Of a DNA stretch of 64,000 nt, positions 18,919 through 27,279 are shown in pieces; positions within the stretch are counted from its first letter, which is position 1; the number at the start of each line of letters is the position of its first letter. The notes beneath the pieces are model-generated. The model saw only the letters and a list, made by a program, of their open reading frames with translations. It made no database searches and was not told where the DNA came from. The stretch is taken from positions 187,022 to 251,021 of the forward strand of contig NZ_FZNT01000007.1 of assembly GCF_900188235.1 (NCBI RefSeq). The letters run 5' to 3'. The position numbers and the translations under genes are program-made. This DNA is from Lutibacter agarilyticus (GTDB lineage: Bacteria; Bacteroidota; Bacteroidia; Flavobacteriales; Flavobacteriaceae).

Positions 18919-21726
18919 ATGAATTTATTAAGAAACATATTATTTATTGTTTTATTTATACCAGTTATTTTTTATGCTCAAGAGCTTCCGCCAATAGTAA
19001 ATTATACGGTAAAAGATTATTCGGGAGAAAACCAAAATTGGAATATTGATCAATCTTTTGAAAATTATATTTATATAGGCAACAATAAGGGCTTAATGGA
19101 ATATAATGGTGCTGATTGGAAAATTTACCCATCATCTAATAATTCAATAATACGGTCAGTTAAAGTAATTGATAAAAAAATTTTTACAGGTTGCTATATG
19201 GATTTTGGATATTGGGTAAAAAATAATTATGGTAACTTAACATATACTTCGTTGGTTGAAAAGTTATCGAACCCATTATTAAATGATGAATCATTTTGGA
19301 ATATAGTCCAATTTGAAGATTACGTTTTATTTCAATCCTTAAAAAGAATTTACATTTATAATCTTAGTAATGAGTCCTTCAAAATTATAGAAGCTCCTTC
19401 AAAAAGAGCTGTAATTTTTATTGTTGAAAATTCTGTTTATTTTCAAATATCGAACAAAGGTATTTTTAAAATTAAAAATGGAGAAGGTATACTTGTTTCT
19501 GATGAAAAAGCAGTAAAAGACCAAGAAATTGTTGGTGCTTTTTTAGTTAATAAGAAGCTACTTTTTTTAACTGAAAATGGTGAATTTTATTTTTTTGAAA
19601 ATGGTTCATTATCACAATGGGATATAAGTTCAAATCAAATTTTAAAATCACAAAATATTTATAGCAGTTGTAAGCTATCAGATGGGAGTTTTATTCTTGG
19701 ATCTATTTCAAATGGCGTTTATCATATTAATTCACAAGGAGATTTAATTCAAAATATAAATAAAGAAAAAGGGTTATTAGATAACACTGTTTTATGTGTT
19801 TTTGAAGATAAAGATAAAAATATTTGGTTGGGATTAGATGATGGATTGAGTATTATAAACTTAGATTCTCCATTTAATGTTTATAATGATATTCAAGGAA
19901 CGCTAGGAACAGTTTATACTTCCTTAATTTTTCAGAATAATTTATATGTTGGAACAAATCAGGGTTTATTTTATAAACCATATAACTCAAATGAAAAACT
20001 GCAAATTGTAAATAATACACAAGGTCAAGTTTGGTGTTTAAAAGTGATTGATAATACCTTGTTTTGTGGACACAATTCTGGAACATTTGTTGTTACAGAT
20101 GGTTTCGCTTTGAAAATTTCCGATCTTCCTGGAACTTGGGATATTAAAAAAGTTAATGCAAATCAAAATATATTATTACAAGGTAACTATAATGGTTTGA
20201 GCATTTTAGAAAAAGTAGGTAACAAATGGGAATTTAGAAATAAAGTTGAAGGCTTTAATATATCTAGCCGTTTTATTGAGTTTGTTAACGAAAATGAGTT
20301 GTTGATAAATCACGAATATGATGGGATTTTTAAGTTAAAGTTGAATACAGAATTTACTAAAGTTGAAAATGAAATAAAATTTAAACTTTTTGGTGTTGAA
20401 TCTAGTTTGGTGACTTACAACAATAAAGTGTTTCATTCTTCAAGTGTTGGAGTGTATAAATTTCAGGAAGATAAAAATAAATTTGAAATAGATTCGTTAT
20501 TTTCTTCGTTGCTTTATAACACAGAAGACCCTATTAAGGGAAATTTAATAGTTGATACTAAAAAGAATCTTTGGGGCTTTTCTGATAGAAATATAGTTTT
20601 AATTAAATATGATGCTATTACTAATAAACCCAAAAGGATTGATATTCCAGTTCAAAAGGCATTTAGGTCAAGTAATAGTGTATCCGGTTTTGCCAATTTA
20701 AATTATTTAAAGAATGAAATTTACCTAGTAGGAAATACAAACGGGTTTACTACTTTAAATTTAGATAAATTAAAAACTCGTAATTATGATATCTTCTTAA
20801 ATTCAGTATATAAACAAGCCCTAAATACTCCAAAAGAACAATTAACACTCAATAAATCTAATAGTTTAAAGTCTAATCAAAACAATTTGTTTTTTGCATT
20901 TAGTGTTCCTGAATTTCATGAAAATATTGAAGTTAATTTTAAACATAGATTAAAAGGGTACAATGATAAATGGAGTGGTTGGAGTGAAGAATCAAGTGTT
21001 TCCTATGAAAATTTGCCATACGGTACATATAATTTTGAGGTAAAAGCAAGGATTGGAAATGTGATTTCTGATAATACTGCTGTTTGTTCTTTTGAAATTG
21101 ATCCGCCTTTTTATTTCTCAAATTTAGCCTATGTTTTGTATTCAATTTGCTTGATACTGTTGTTTATATTAATTCATTCTATTTATAAATTTTATCATAA
21201 AAAACAAACACAATTATTAGTTGAAAAGAATCAACGCCAAGTTACGCGAATGCAATTAGAGAAAGACAAGGAAATTATAAAATTAAAAAATGAGAAACTA
21301 CAACAGGAAATAGATAATAAAACACGAGAACTTTCAGTTTCAACAATGAGTATTATTAAAAAGAATGAAATTTTGAACACTATTAAAAATGAATTGGCCG
21401 ATATTAAAGACGATAAAACGGTAAAGCCGGTTATTAAAATTATTAATACAAATTTAAACAATACAAGTGATTGGAAAATGTTTCAGGAAGCCTTTAATAA
21501 TGCTGATAGAGATTTTTTAAAAAAGATAAAAGAAATTCATTCAAATTTAACACCAAATGATTTGAGATTGTGTGCATATTTAAGGATGAATTTATCATCA
21601 AAAGAATTGGCGCGTTTGCTAAGTATCTCTATAAAAAGTGTTGAGATAAAGCGCCATAGATTACGGAAAAAGATGGAGTTACCTCATGAAACCAATCTTG
21701 TAGACTATATTTTGAATATTTGTTAG
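18919..21726 (+). CDS. Membrane-anchored propeller / Y_Y_Y regulator with LuxR-type HTH
   Basis: A 935-residue protein from the ATG at 18919, which opens a clean signal peptide (NLLRNILFIVLFIPVIFYAQ); the frame also has a TTG seven codons upstream. A periplasmic beta-propeller of ligand-sensor repeats (DKNIWLGLDDGLSIINLD is one) is followed by a Y_Y_Y domain (HRLKGYNDKWSGWSE), a membrane helix (VLYSICLILLFILIHSIY), a coiled coil and a C-terminal LuxR-type HTH (LSSKELARLLSISIKSVEIK). It resembles hybrid two-component PUL regulators but the cytoplasmic part goes straight to DNA-binding, with no kinase or receiver. It likely senses glucan oligosaccharides in the periplasm and controls the divergent cassette while membrane-bound. 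Confidence 0.87.
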   Translation: MNLLRNILFIVLFIPVIFYAQELPPIVNYTVKDYSGENQNWNIDQSFENYIYIGNNKGLMEYNGADWKIYPSSNNSIIRSVKVIDKKIFTGCYMDFGYWVKNNYGNLTYTSLVEKLSNPLLNDESFWNIVQFEDYVLFQSLKRIYIYNLSNESFKIIEAPSKRAVIFIVENSVYFQISNKGIFKIKNGEGILVSDEKAVKDQEIVGAFLVNKKLLFLTENGEFYFFENGSLSQWDISSNQILKSQNIYSSCKLSDGSFILGSISNGVYHINSQGDLIQNINKEKGLLDNTVLCVFEDKDKNIWLGLDDGLSIINLDSPFNVYNDIQGTLGTVYTSLIFQNNLYVGTNQGLFYKPYNSNEKLQIVNNTQGQVWCLKVIDNTLFCGHNSGTFVVTDGFALKISDLPGTWDIKKVNANQNILLQGNYNGLSILEKVGNKWEFRNKVEGFNISSRFIEFVNENELLINHEYDGIFKLKLNTEFTKVENEIKFKLFGVESSLVTYNNKVFHSSSVGVYKFQEDKNKFEIDSLFSSLLYNTEDPIKGNLIVDTKKNLWGFSDRNIVLIKYDAITNKPKRIDIPVQKAFRSSNSVSGFANLNYLKNEIYLVGNTNGFTTLNLDKLKTRNYDIFLNSVYKQALNTPKEQLTLNKSNSLKSNQNNLFFAFSVPEFHENIEVNFKHRLKGYNDKWSGWSEESSVSYENLPYGTYNFEVKARIGNVISDNTAVCSFEIDPPFYFSNLAYVLYSICLILLFILIHSIYKFYHKKQTQLLVEKNQRQVTRMQLEKDKEIIKLKNEKLQQEIDNKTRELSVSTMSIIKKNEILNTIKNELADIKDDKTVKPVIKIINTNLNNTSDWKMFQEAFNNADRDFLKKIKEIHSNLTPNDLRLCAYLRMNLSSKELARLLSISIKSVEIKRHRLRKKMELPHETNLVDYILNIC

Positions 21727-21783
21727 AAATATATAGTAAGTACTAATGATAGACTATGTAGCATTTAATTTAGAGGGAAATTT

Positions 21784-21829
21784 AGACACTATCTCGTAAA
21801 GTGTGTAAACTTATTTCAGGAGACAGTTT
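21784..21829 (+). repeat. IS-end-like sequence, right border of the glucan cassette
   Basis: Contains ATCTCGTAAAGTGTGTAAAC followed by GGAGACAGTTT, the counterpart of the copy at 8434-8480 in the same orientation. It overlaps the last codons and stop of the oxidoreductase gamma subunit, so that protein's final residues (Glu-Thr-Val-Ser) are encoded by it. Resembles a terminal repeat of a Bacteroidota insertion sequence; no transposase is nearby. Confidence 0.45.
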
Positions 21830-22379
21830 CAATTACCTCATACTTTTGTATGTGTTCCATTCCTTTTGTAATTGCTTCTTTATTTAAGGGGATTAAATGG
21901 TGGTAACGTTCTGATAATGATTTTTCTAAACCTTGAATTACATTTTCAAGTTCAACAACGGGTTTTGCTTTTAAGTAAGCACCTAAAACAACCATATTAA
22001 ATATTTTTTTATTTCCCATTTCAGTAGCTATTTTAGTAGCTTCAATTTGGTAAATATCAATATCAGTTCTTGTTGGATGTTCATGAATTCCATTTGGCTC
22101 GTATATTAAAATACCTCCAGGTTTTACGGTTTCCTCAAACTTATCCATAGATTGTTGGTTTAAAATAATAGCAGTATCAAATAATTTTAAATACGGAGAG
22201 CTAATTCTTTCGTCACTTAAAATAACTGTTACGTTTGCAGTTCCACCTCTCATTTCTGGTCCGTATGAAGGCATCCAACTAACCTCTTGGTCTTGCATAA
22301 TTCCTGAATAAGCCAATATTTTACCCATAGATAAAACACCTTGACCACCAAAACCTGCAATTATAATTTCTTCTGTCAT
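21816..22379 (-). CDS. 2-oxoacid:ferredoxin oxidoreductase, gamma subunit
   Basis: A 187-residue gamma subunit of the four-subunit 2-oxoacid:ferredoxin oxidoreductases. The N terminus IIIAGFGGQGVLSMGKILAY is the family signature, followed by WMPSYGPEMRGGTANVTV. The enzyme oxidatively decarboxylates a 2-oxoacid to acyl-CoA and reduces ferredoxin; whether the substrate is 2-oxoglutarate or branched-chain oxoacids cannot be decided here. It is the last of four genes in the order delta, alpha, beta, gamma, six bases after the beta gene. Its last four codons and stop lie in the IS-end-like sequence at 21784-21829, so the native C terminus may have been altered by an insertion event. Confidence 0.93.
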   Translation of the reverse strand: MTEEIIIAGFGGQGVLSMGKILAYSGIMQDQEVSWMPSYGPEMRGGTANVTVILSDERISSPYLKLFDTAIILNQQSMDKFEETVKPGGILIYEPNGIHEHPTRTDIDIYQIEATKIATEMGNKKIFNMVVLGAYLKAKPVVELENVIQGLEKSLSERYHHLIPLNKEAITKGMEHIQKYEVIETVS

Positions 22380-22385
22380 AACTTG

Positions 22386-23159
22386 TTATTTTAATTTACC
22401 ATTTACTTTAATATCACCTAAAGGAAAGTAAGCAAACATATGTTCTTCCATCCATTCATTGGCTTCAAGAGGCGTCATTTTCCATCCTGAATTACAATTT
22501 GAAACAATTTCAATAAACGAAACTCCTTGTTTTAATCGAGTGTTTTCAAAAGCTTTTCGAATTGCTTTTTTTGCTTTACGCGCATGTTTGTGCGTGTGAA
22601 CTGACTGTCGAGTAGCGTAGTAAACACCTGGTAAGTTTGCAACTAATTCAGTCATTTTAATAGGCATTCCCATTGTTTTGGAATCTCTTCCATAGGGTGA
22701 AGTAGAAGATTGCATTCCTTCTAATGTAGTAGGCGCCATTTGTCCGCCAGTCATTCCATAAATTCCATTGTTCACAAAAATAATAACAATGTTTTCACCT
22801 CTGTTACACGTATGGATAGTTTCAGCAGTACCAATGGCGGCTAAATCTCCATCACCTTGATAAGTAAATACATATTTATCTGGCCAGCAACGGGCAATTG
22901 CTGTAGCAACAGCAGGAGCTCTTCCGTGAGCGGCTTGGGTAATGTCAATATTCATAAAATCATAAGCTAGTACAGAGCAGCCAACAGGAGCAACACCAAT
23001 AGTATCTGCAACAATGCCCATTTCGTCAATAACTTCCATAGTTAAGTTATGAGCTGTACCATGACCACAACCTGGGCAATAAGACAGGGTTGTATCTGTC
23101 ATTAATTTTGTTTTACAGAATACTTGATTCTCGGGTTTTATAATGTCCAATACGTTCAT
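22386..23159 (-). CDS. 2-oxoacid:ferredoxin oxidoreductase, beta subunit (TPP-binding)
   Basis: A 257-residue beta subunit. YCPGCGHG (about 28-35) is the conserved N-terminal block and the thiamine pyrophosphate site is GDGDLAAIG with the NNGIYGMTGGQ segment after it. The start at 23159 is preferred over the internal Met20 (23102) because IIKPENQVF...LMTD before the CPGCGH block matches the usual family N terminus. This makes the gene overlap the alpha gene by 47 bp, pointing to translational coupling. It forms the catalytic heterotetramer with the alpha, gamma and delta subunits on either side. Confidence 0.93.
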   Translation of the reverse strand: MNVLDIIKPENQVFCKTKLMTDTTLSYCPGCGHGTAHNLTMEVIDEMGIVADTIGVAPVGCSVLAYDFMNIDITQAAHGRAPAVATAIARCWPDKYVFTYQGDGDLAAIGTAETIHTCNRGENIVIIFVNNGIYGMTGGQMAPTTLEGMQSSTSPYGRDSKTMGMPIKMTELVANLPGVYYATRQSVHTHKHARKAKKAIRKAFENTRLKQGVSFIEIVSNCNSGWKMTPLEANEWMEEHMFAYFPLGDIKVNGKLK

Positions 23160-24237
23160 TGTTTATGATTTTTTGTTCTAAAGCTTCTAATACTTCTTCA
23201 GGTGTGTGAATAATTCCTCCTGTTCTTCCAAAGTGTTCAACAGGTACTTTATGTTCTACAGCTAATTTTACATCTTCAACCATTTGACCTGCGTTTAATT
23301 CAACGCTTAAAATTCCTTTTACCTGATCGGCTAGTTCAAATAGAGGTTGTTTAGGATATGGAAAAAGTGTAATAGGTCTTAATAAGCCAACTTTTATTCC
23401 TTTTGCTCTTGCAAGTTCAATTGCTTTTTGAGAAATTCTAGCACTTGACCCGTAGGCAACTATTAAATATTCGGCATCGTCGCAGGCTATTTTTTCATAA
23501 CGCATGTCTTCTTTTTCCATTCGTTCATATTTAGCCATAAGCCTATGAACGCGTTTTTCCATTTTTTCTGATTCTAAATCAAGAGAAGTTATAATGTTAC
23601 GTTTTCTATTTGTTTTTCCTGTAGCAGCCCAAGAATCGTATTTTTCAATTAATTCTTCATCCGTCATTCGTTCCTTTTGGTCTTTCAAAACTACTTTCTC
23701 CATCATTTGCCCAATTAATCCATCGGATAGAATTAAAACGGGAGCTCTATATTTAAAAGCTATATCAAAGGCATCTTCAATAAAATCAGCCATTTCTTGC
23801 ACAGATGCTGGTGCTAAAACATACAATTTATAATCGCCATGACCGCCACCTTTTACAGATTGAAAATAATCGGCTTGTGAAGGTTGAATTGTACCTAATC
23901 CAGGACCGCCCCTAACAACGTTTACAATAACGGCTGGTAATTCAGCACCGGCTAAATAGGAAATTCCTTCTAATTTTAGAGAGATACCTGGGCTAGAAGA
24001 GGAGGTCATTACCATTTTACCTGTACTTGCGGCTCCGTAAACCATGTTTATAGCTGCAATTTCACTTTCAGCCTGTAGTACAACCATTCCAGTTCTTTCT
24101 TCCGGGCGTTCAGTCATTAAATATTCAATAACTTCTGATTGTGGTGTAATTGGGTAGCCAAAGTAAGCATCAACACCTGCTCTAATAGCGGCTTCGGCTA
24201 ACGCTTCGTTACCCTTCATTAATTTTAATTCTGACAT
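23113..24237 (-). CDS. 2-oxoacid:ferredoxin oxidoreductase, alpha subunit
   Basis: A 374-residue alpha subunit. GNEALAEAAIRAGVDAYFGY runs into PITPQSEVIEYL, the pyrimidine-binding domain signature, and MTSSSSPGISLKLEGISYLA is the next conserved block; the C-terminal part (from about 250) is the transketolase-like domain. It resembles VorB/KorA-type subunits, and these names are hard to separate by eye. It lies 19 bp downstream of the ferredoxin-like delta gene. Its 3' end overlaps the beta gene by 47 bp. Confidence 0.93.
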   Translation of the reverse strand: MSELKLMKGNEALAEAAIRAGVDAYFGYPITPQSEVIEYLMTERPEERTGMVVLQAESEIAAINMVYGAASTGKMVMTSSSSPGISLKLEGISYLAGAELPAVIVNVVRGGPGLGTIQPSQADYFQSVKGGGHGDYKLYVLAPASVQEMADFIEDAFDIAFKYRAPVLILSDGLIGQMMEKVVLKDQKERMTDEELIEKYDSWAATGKTNRKRNIITSLDLESEKMEKRVHRLMAKYERMEKEDMRYEKIACDDAEYLIVAYGSSARISQKAIELARAKGIKVGLLRPITLFPYPKQPLFELADQVKGILSVELNAGQMVEDVKLAVEHKVPVEHFGRTGGIIHTPEEVLEALEQKIINNERIGHYKTRESSIL

Positions 24238-24256
24238 TTTTAAGCTGTTTTAATAG

Positions 24257-24487
24257 TTATGCTGAAACTTTAACTCTGTAAACTGATATTGCTCTGTCTG
24301 GACAAACAATTCCACAATTTGTGCAGCCTGTGCAGGCTTCAGGGTTTTTCATATAAGCATAATGATATCCTTTTCTGTTGACTTCAGTAGTCATTCCAAT
24401 AACATCTTCTGGACAAACAGGAATACAAACTTCGCATCCTTTACAAGTCTCTGTGTCAACTACTATTGCGCCTTTAACTTTTGCCAT
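24257..24487 (-). CDS. 2-oxoacid:ferredoxin oxidoreductase, delta subunit (2[4Fe-4S] ferredoxin)
   Basis: A 76-residue ferredoxin-like subunit with two cluster motifs, CKGCEVCIPVCP and CTGCTNCGIVCP, each of the CxxCxxCxxxCP type. It would pass electrons from the TPP/CoA active site to the free ferredoxin pool. It is the first gene of the four-gene operon; 19 bp separate it from the alpha gene. The 212-base gap upstream separates it from the dehydrogenase E1 gene and contains that gene's terminator. Confidence 0.95.
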   Translation of the reverse strand: MAKVKGAIVVDTETCKGCEVCIPVCPEDVIGMTTEVNRKGYHYAYMKNPEACTGCTNCGIVCPDRAISVYRVKVSA

Positions 24488-24642
24488 TTTAATAATTTTA
24501 TAGATAATTAGTGGTCTTAAATTTTGTTATTCTCAAAGTTATATCGCTTTTATTAGAAAAACAATGATATATGTCAATTAATGATAATTGTCATATTGAT
24601 TTTATTGAAAATGGATTGAATTTTGTTAAAAAGCAGTACAAA

Positions 24643-24664
24643 AAAACACCTAAATAGGTGTTTT
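24643..24664 (-). terminator. Intrinsic terminator of the dehydrogenase E1 gene
   Basis: Arms AAAACACCTA and TAGGTGTTTT around a two-base loop; read on the minus strand it continues into a run of seven T. It lies 35 bp past the stop of the E1 gene. Confidence 0.75.
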
Positions 24665-24699
24665 AATGTGATTTAAAAATGTGTGTAACAAAGGTTTCG

Positions 24700-27150
24700 T
24701 TAATACAATTTTTTAAATTTCATTGGATTTACTTCGTGCATTATTTTATAAATAGTTTCAAAAATGTCTTCAGCATTTGGTTTTGAAAAGTAATCACCAT
24801 CTGTTCCGTATGCAGCTCGATGTTCTTTAGCAGTTAATGTAATAGGTTTGCTATCTAAAAACTCGTAAGCGTTTTGTTTTTCTAAAATTTCATTCAGTAA
24901 GTAGGCAGAAGCACCTCCAGGAACATCTTCATCAATAATTAACAATCTATTTGTTTTTTGAATACTTTTTACAATGTCGTGGTTTTTATCAAAAGGAAGT
25001 AAACTTTGAACGTCAATAATTTCAATATTAATATCAACTTGTGCTAAATCATTAACTACTTCTTCTACAATTTTAAGCGTTGATCCATAAGAAACTACAG
25101 TAATGTCGGTTCCTTCTTTTATGGTTTCAACTACACCAATAGGTGTTCTAAATTCGCCTAAATTATCTGGTAGTTTTTCTTTAAGTCTATAGCCGTTTAA
25201 ATTTTCAACAACCAATGCGGGCTCATCACACTCAAGTAAAGTGTTATAGAAACCAGCAGCTTTAGTCATATTTCTTGGTACTAAAATATTGATACCTCTT
25301 AATAAATTGATGATTGCTCCCATTGGAGATCCAGAATGCCAGATACCTTCTAAACGGTGTCCGCGTGTTCTAATAATTAAGGGTGCTTTTTGTTTGCCAA
25401 CTGTTCGGTAGTGTAAAGTGGCTAAATCATCACTTAATATTTGAATGGCATATAAAAGGTAGTCTAAATATTGAATTTCAGCAATTGGTCGCAATCCTCT
25501 TAAAGCCATTCCTATTCCTTGGCCAATTATAGTTGCTTCTCTAATTCCTGTATCCGAAACTCTAAGTTTTCCATATTTTTCTTGAAGTCCAACGAGTCCT
25601 TGGTTTACATCACCAATATTTCCTGCATCTTCACCAAAAATAAAAACATCTTTTCTTTTAGAAAAAATGGTATCAAAATTGTCTTTAATTATAATACGCC
25701 CATCAACTTGTTCAGAATTATTAGAGTATGTTGGTAGAACTTCTTTTAAATTACCAACTCTATGTTCGGTTTCACTATAAAGGTGAGAACTAAATTTTGG
25801 TTGTTCGGTTTCAAAAAAGTTAAGGACCCAATTTTGTAGTTGTCTTTTTTCAATTGAATTTTCGTTTCTTAAATAAATAATGCTTTTTCTAGCAGAACTT
25901 AATAAATCTTTTCGAGAAGGTTCTGCAACTGAATTTAAATCGTTTTTAATTTTTGTAATAAAAACACTGTTTTCACTTTTGCTTGCAGTTTTTTCTAAGA
26001 GTAGTATTAAATTATTTTTTAGTGTTTTAATTGGGTTTAAATAATTAGCCCAAGCCTCTCTTTTAGCAAGACTTACTAGTTTCTTTGCGTCTTTTTCAAT
26101 TTTAATAAGTTCCTCTTCAAGTTCAATGAATTTTAGTGAATTTCCTTCGGAATCTTTTAATTCAAATTCTATTATCCAATCGCGCATTTTTGCAAGACAA
26201 TCATGTTGACGTTCCCAAGTTAAGCGTTCTGGAGATTTATAACGCTCATGAGATCCAGATGTAGAGTGACCTTGAGGTTGTGTTAAATCTGTTACGTGAA
26301 TTAGTACAGGAGTATGTTCTTCACGAGCAATTTTAGAAGCTTTATTGTAAATTTCAATTAGTTGTGGGTAATCCCAACCTTTAACTGTGAAGATTTCATA
26401 TCCTTTTGATTTCTCATCGCGCTGAAAACCTTTTAAAATTTCAGAAATATTTTCTTTTGTTGTTTGAAATTTAGCAGGAACAGATATGCCATAAGCGTCA
26501 TCCCAAACACTCATAACCATAGGTACTTGTAATACACCAGCGGCATTTATGGTTTCAAAAAAGACACCTTCAGAGGTGCTCGCATTTCCAATGGTTCCCC
26601 AAGAAATTTCATTTCCGTTATTTGAAAATTTAGGATTCTTTAAATCTGGAAGTTTTCTAAATAATTTAGAAGCATAAGCAACACCTAATAAACGAGGCAT
26701 TTGGGCAGCAGTAGGAGAAATATCGCTTGTTGAGTTGTATTGCTCCGTTAAGTTTTTAAACGCACCATTTTCATCTAAACTGTGTGTTAAAAAATGGCCT
26801 CCCATTTGTCTACCTGCCGACATTGGCTCAAATTTAATGTCAGGATGTGCGTATAAACTAGCAAAAAATTGTTGGGGTGTTAATTCACCAATTGCCATCA
26901 TAAAGGTTTGATCGCGATAGTAACCTGATCTAAAATCTCCTTTTTTAAAAGCTTTAGCCATAGCAAGTTGAGGGATTTCTTTTCCATCTCCGAAAATTCC
27001 AAATTTTGCTTTCCCTGTTAACACTTCTCTTCTTCCTAACATGCTGCATTCTCTACTAATAACAGCTATTTTATAATCATGTAAAACCTCAGTTTTAAAT
27101 TGATTAAATGAAAGTTGTTCTTGGTTAGAAGATGAAGGTTTTACTTGCAT
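24700..27150 (-). CDS. 2-oxoacid dehydrogenase E1, fused alpha and beta subunits (branched-chain type)
   Basis: An 816-residue fusion of the TPP-dependent E1 alpha (about 30-400) and beta (about 480-816) subunits of a 2-oxoacid dehydrogenase complex. Alpha-side signatures include FRSGYYRDQTFMMAIG and the TPP region WGTIGNASTSEGVFFETINA; beta-side signatures are FGEDAGNIGDVNQGL, IGQGIGMALRGLRPIAEIQY and IIDVQSLLPFD. Such fusions are common in Bacteroidota and are usually assigned to 2-oxoisovalerate or similar oxoacids. The start at 27150 is chosen because the extra 20 codons upstream are not family-like. The E2 and E3 genes are not in the window. It stands beside the ferredoxin-dependent enzyme for the same kind of reaction. 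Confidence 0.88.
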   Translation of the reverse strand: MQVKPSSSNQEQLSFNQFKTEVLHDYKIAVISRECSMLGRREVLTGKAKFGIFGDGKEIPQLAMAKAFKKGDFRSGYYRDQTFMMAIGELTPQQFFASLYAHPDIKFEPMSAGRQMGGHFLTHSLDENGAFKNLTEQYNSTSDISPTAAQMPRLLGVAYASKLFRKLPDLKNPKFSNNGNEISWGTIGNASTSEGVFFETINAAGVLQVPMVMSVWDDAYGISVPAKFQTTKENISEILKGFQRDEKSKGYEIFTVKGWDYPQLIEIYNKASKIAREEHTPVLIHVTDLTQPQGHSTSGSHERYKSPERLTWERQHDCLAKMRDWIIEFELKDSEGNSLKFIELEEELIKIEKDAKKLVSLAKREAWANYLNPIKTLKNNLILLLEKTASKSENSVFITKIKNDLNSVAEPSRKDLLSSARKSIIYLRNENSIEKRQLQNWVLNFFETEQPKFSSHLYSETEHRVGNLKEVLPTYSNNSEQVDGRIIIKDNFDTIFSKRKDVFIFGEDAGNIGDVNQGLVGLQEKYGKLRVSDTGIREATIIGQGIGMALRGLRPIAEIQYLDYLLYAIQILSDDLATLHYRTVGKQKAPLIIRTRGHRLEGIWHSGSPMGAIINLLRGINILVPRNMTKAAGFYNTLLECDEPALVVENLNGYRLKEKLPDNLGEFRTPIGVVETIKEGTDITVVSYGSTLKIVEEVVNDLAQVDINIEIIDVQSLLPFDKNHDIVKSIQKTNRLLIIDEDVPGGASAYLLNEILEKQNAYEFLDSKPITLTAKEHRAAYGTDGDYFSKPNAEDIFETIYKIMHEVNPMKFKKLY

Positions 27151-27279
27151 GTTTTTCACATTTTTTTGGTTACGCAAAGTTACGGTTTTTAAATGATATT
27201 TGAAAATCACAGGAACTGCATAGGTATTATGTAAAAGAAAGAGGTTTATCTTAAAAAAAGATGAGGATAATTTAAAGAG

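Noticed and set aside
23102-23159. Shorter beta-subunit start at Met20 that would remove the overlap with the alpha gene
   Set aside because: The upstream residues match the usual family N-terminus, so the 47-bp overlap is considered real.
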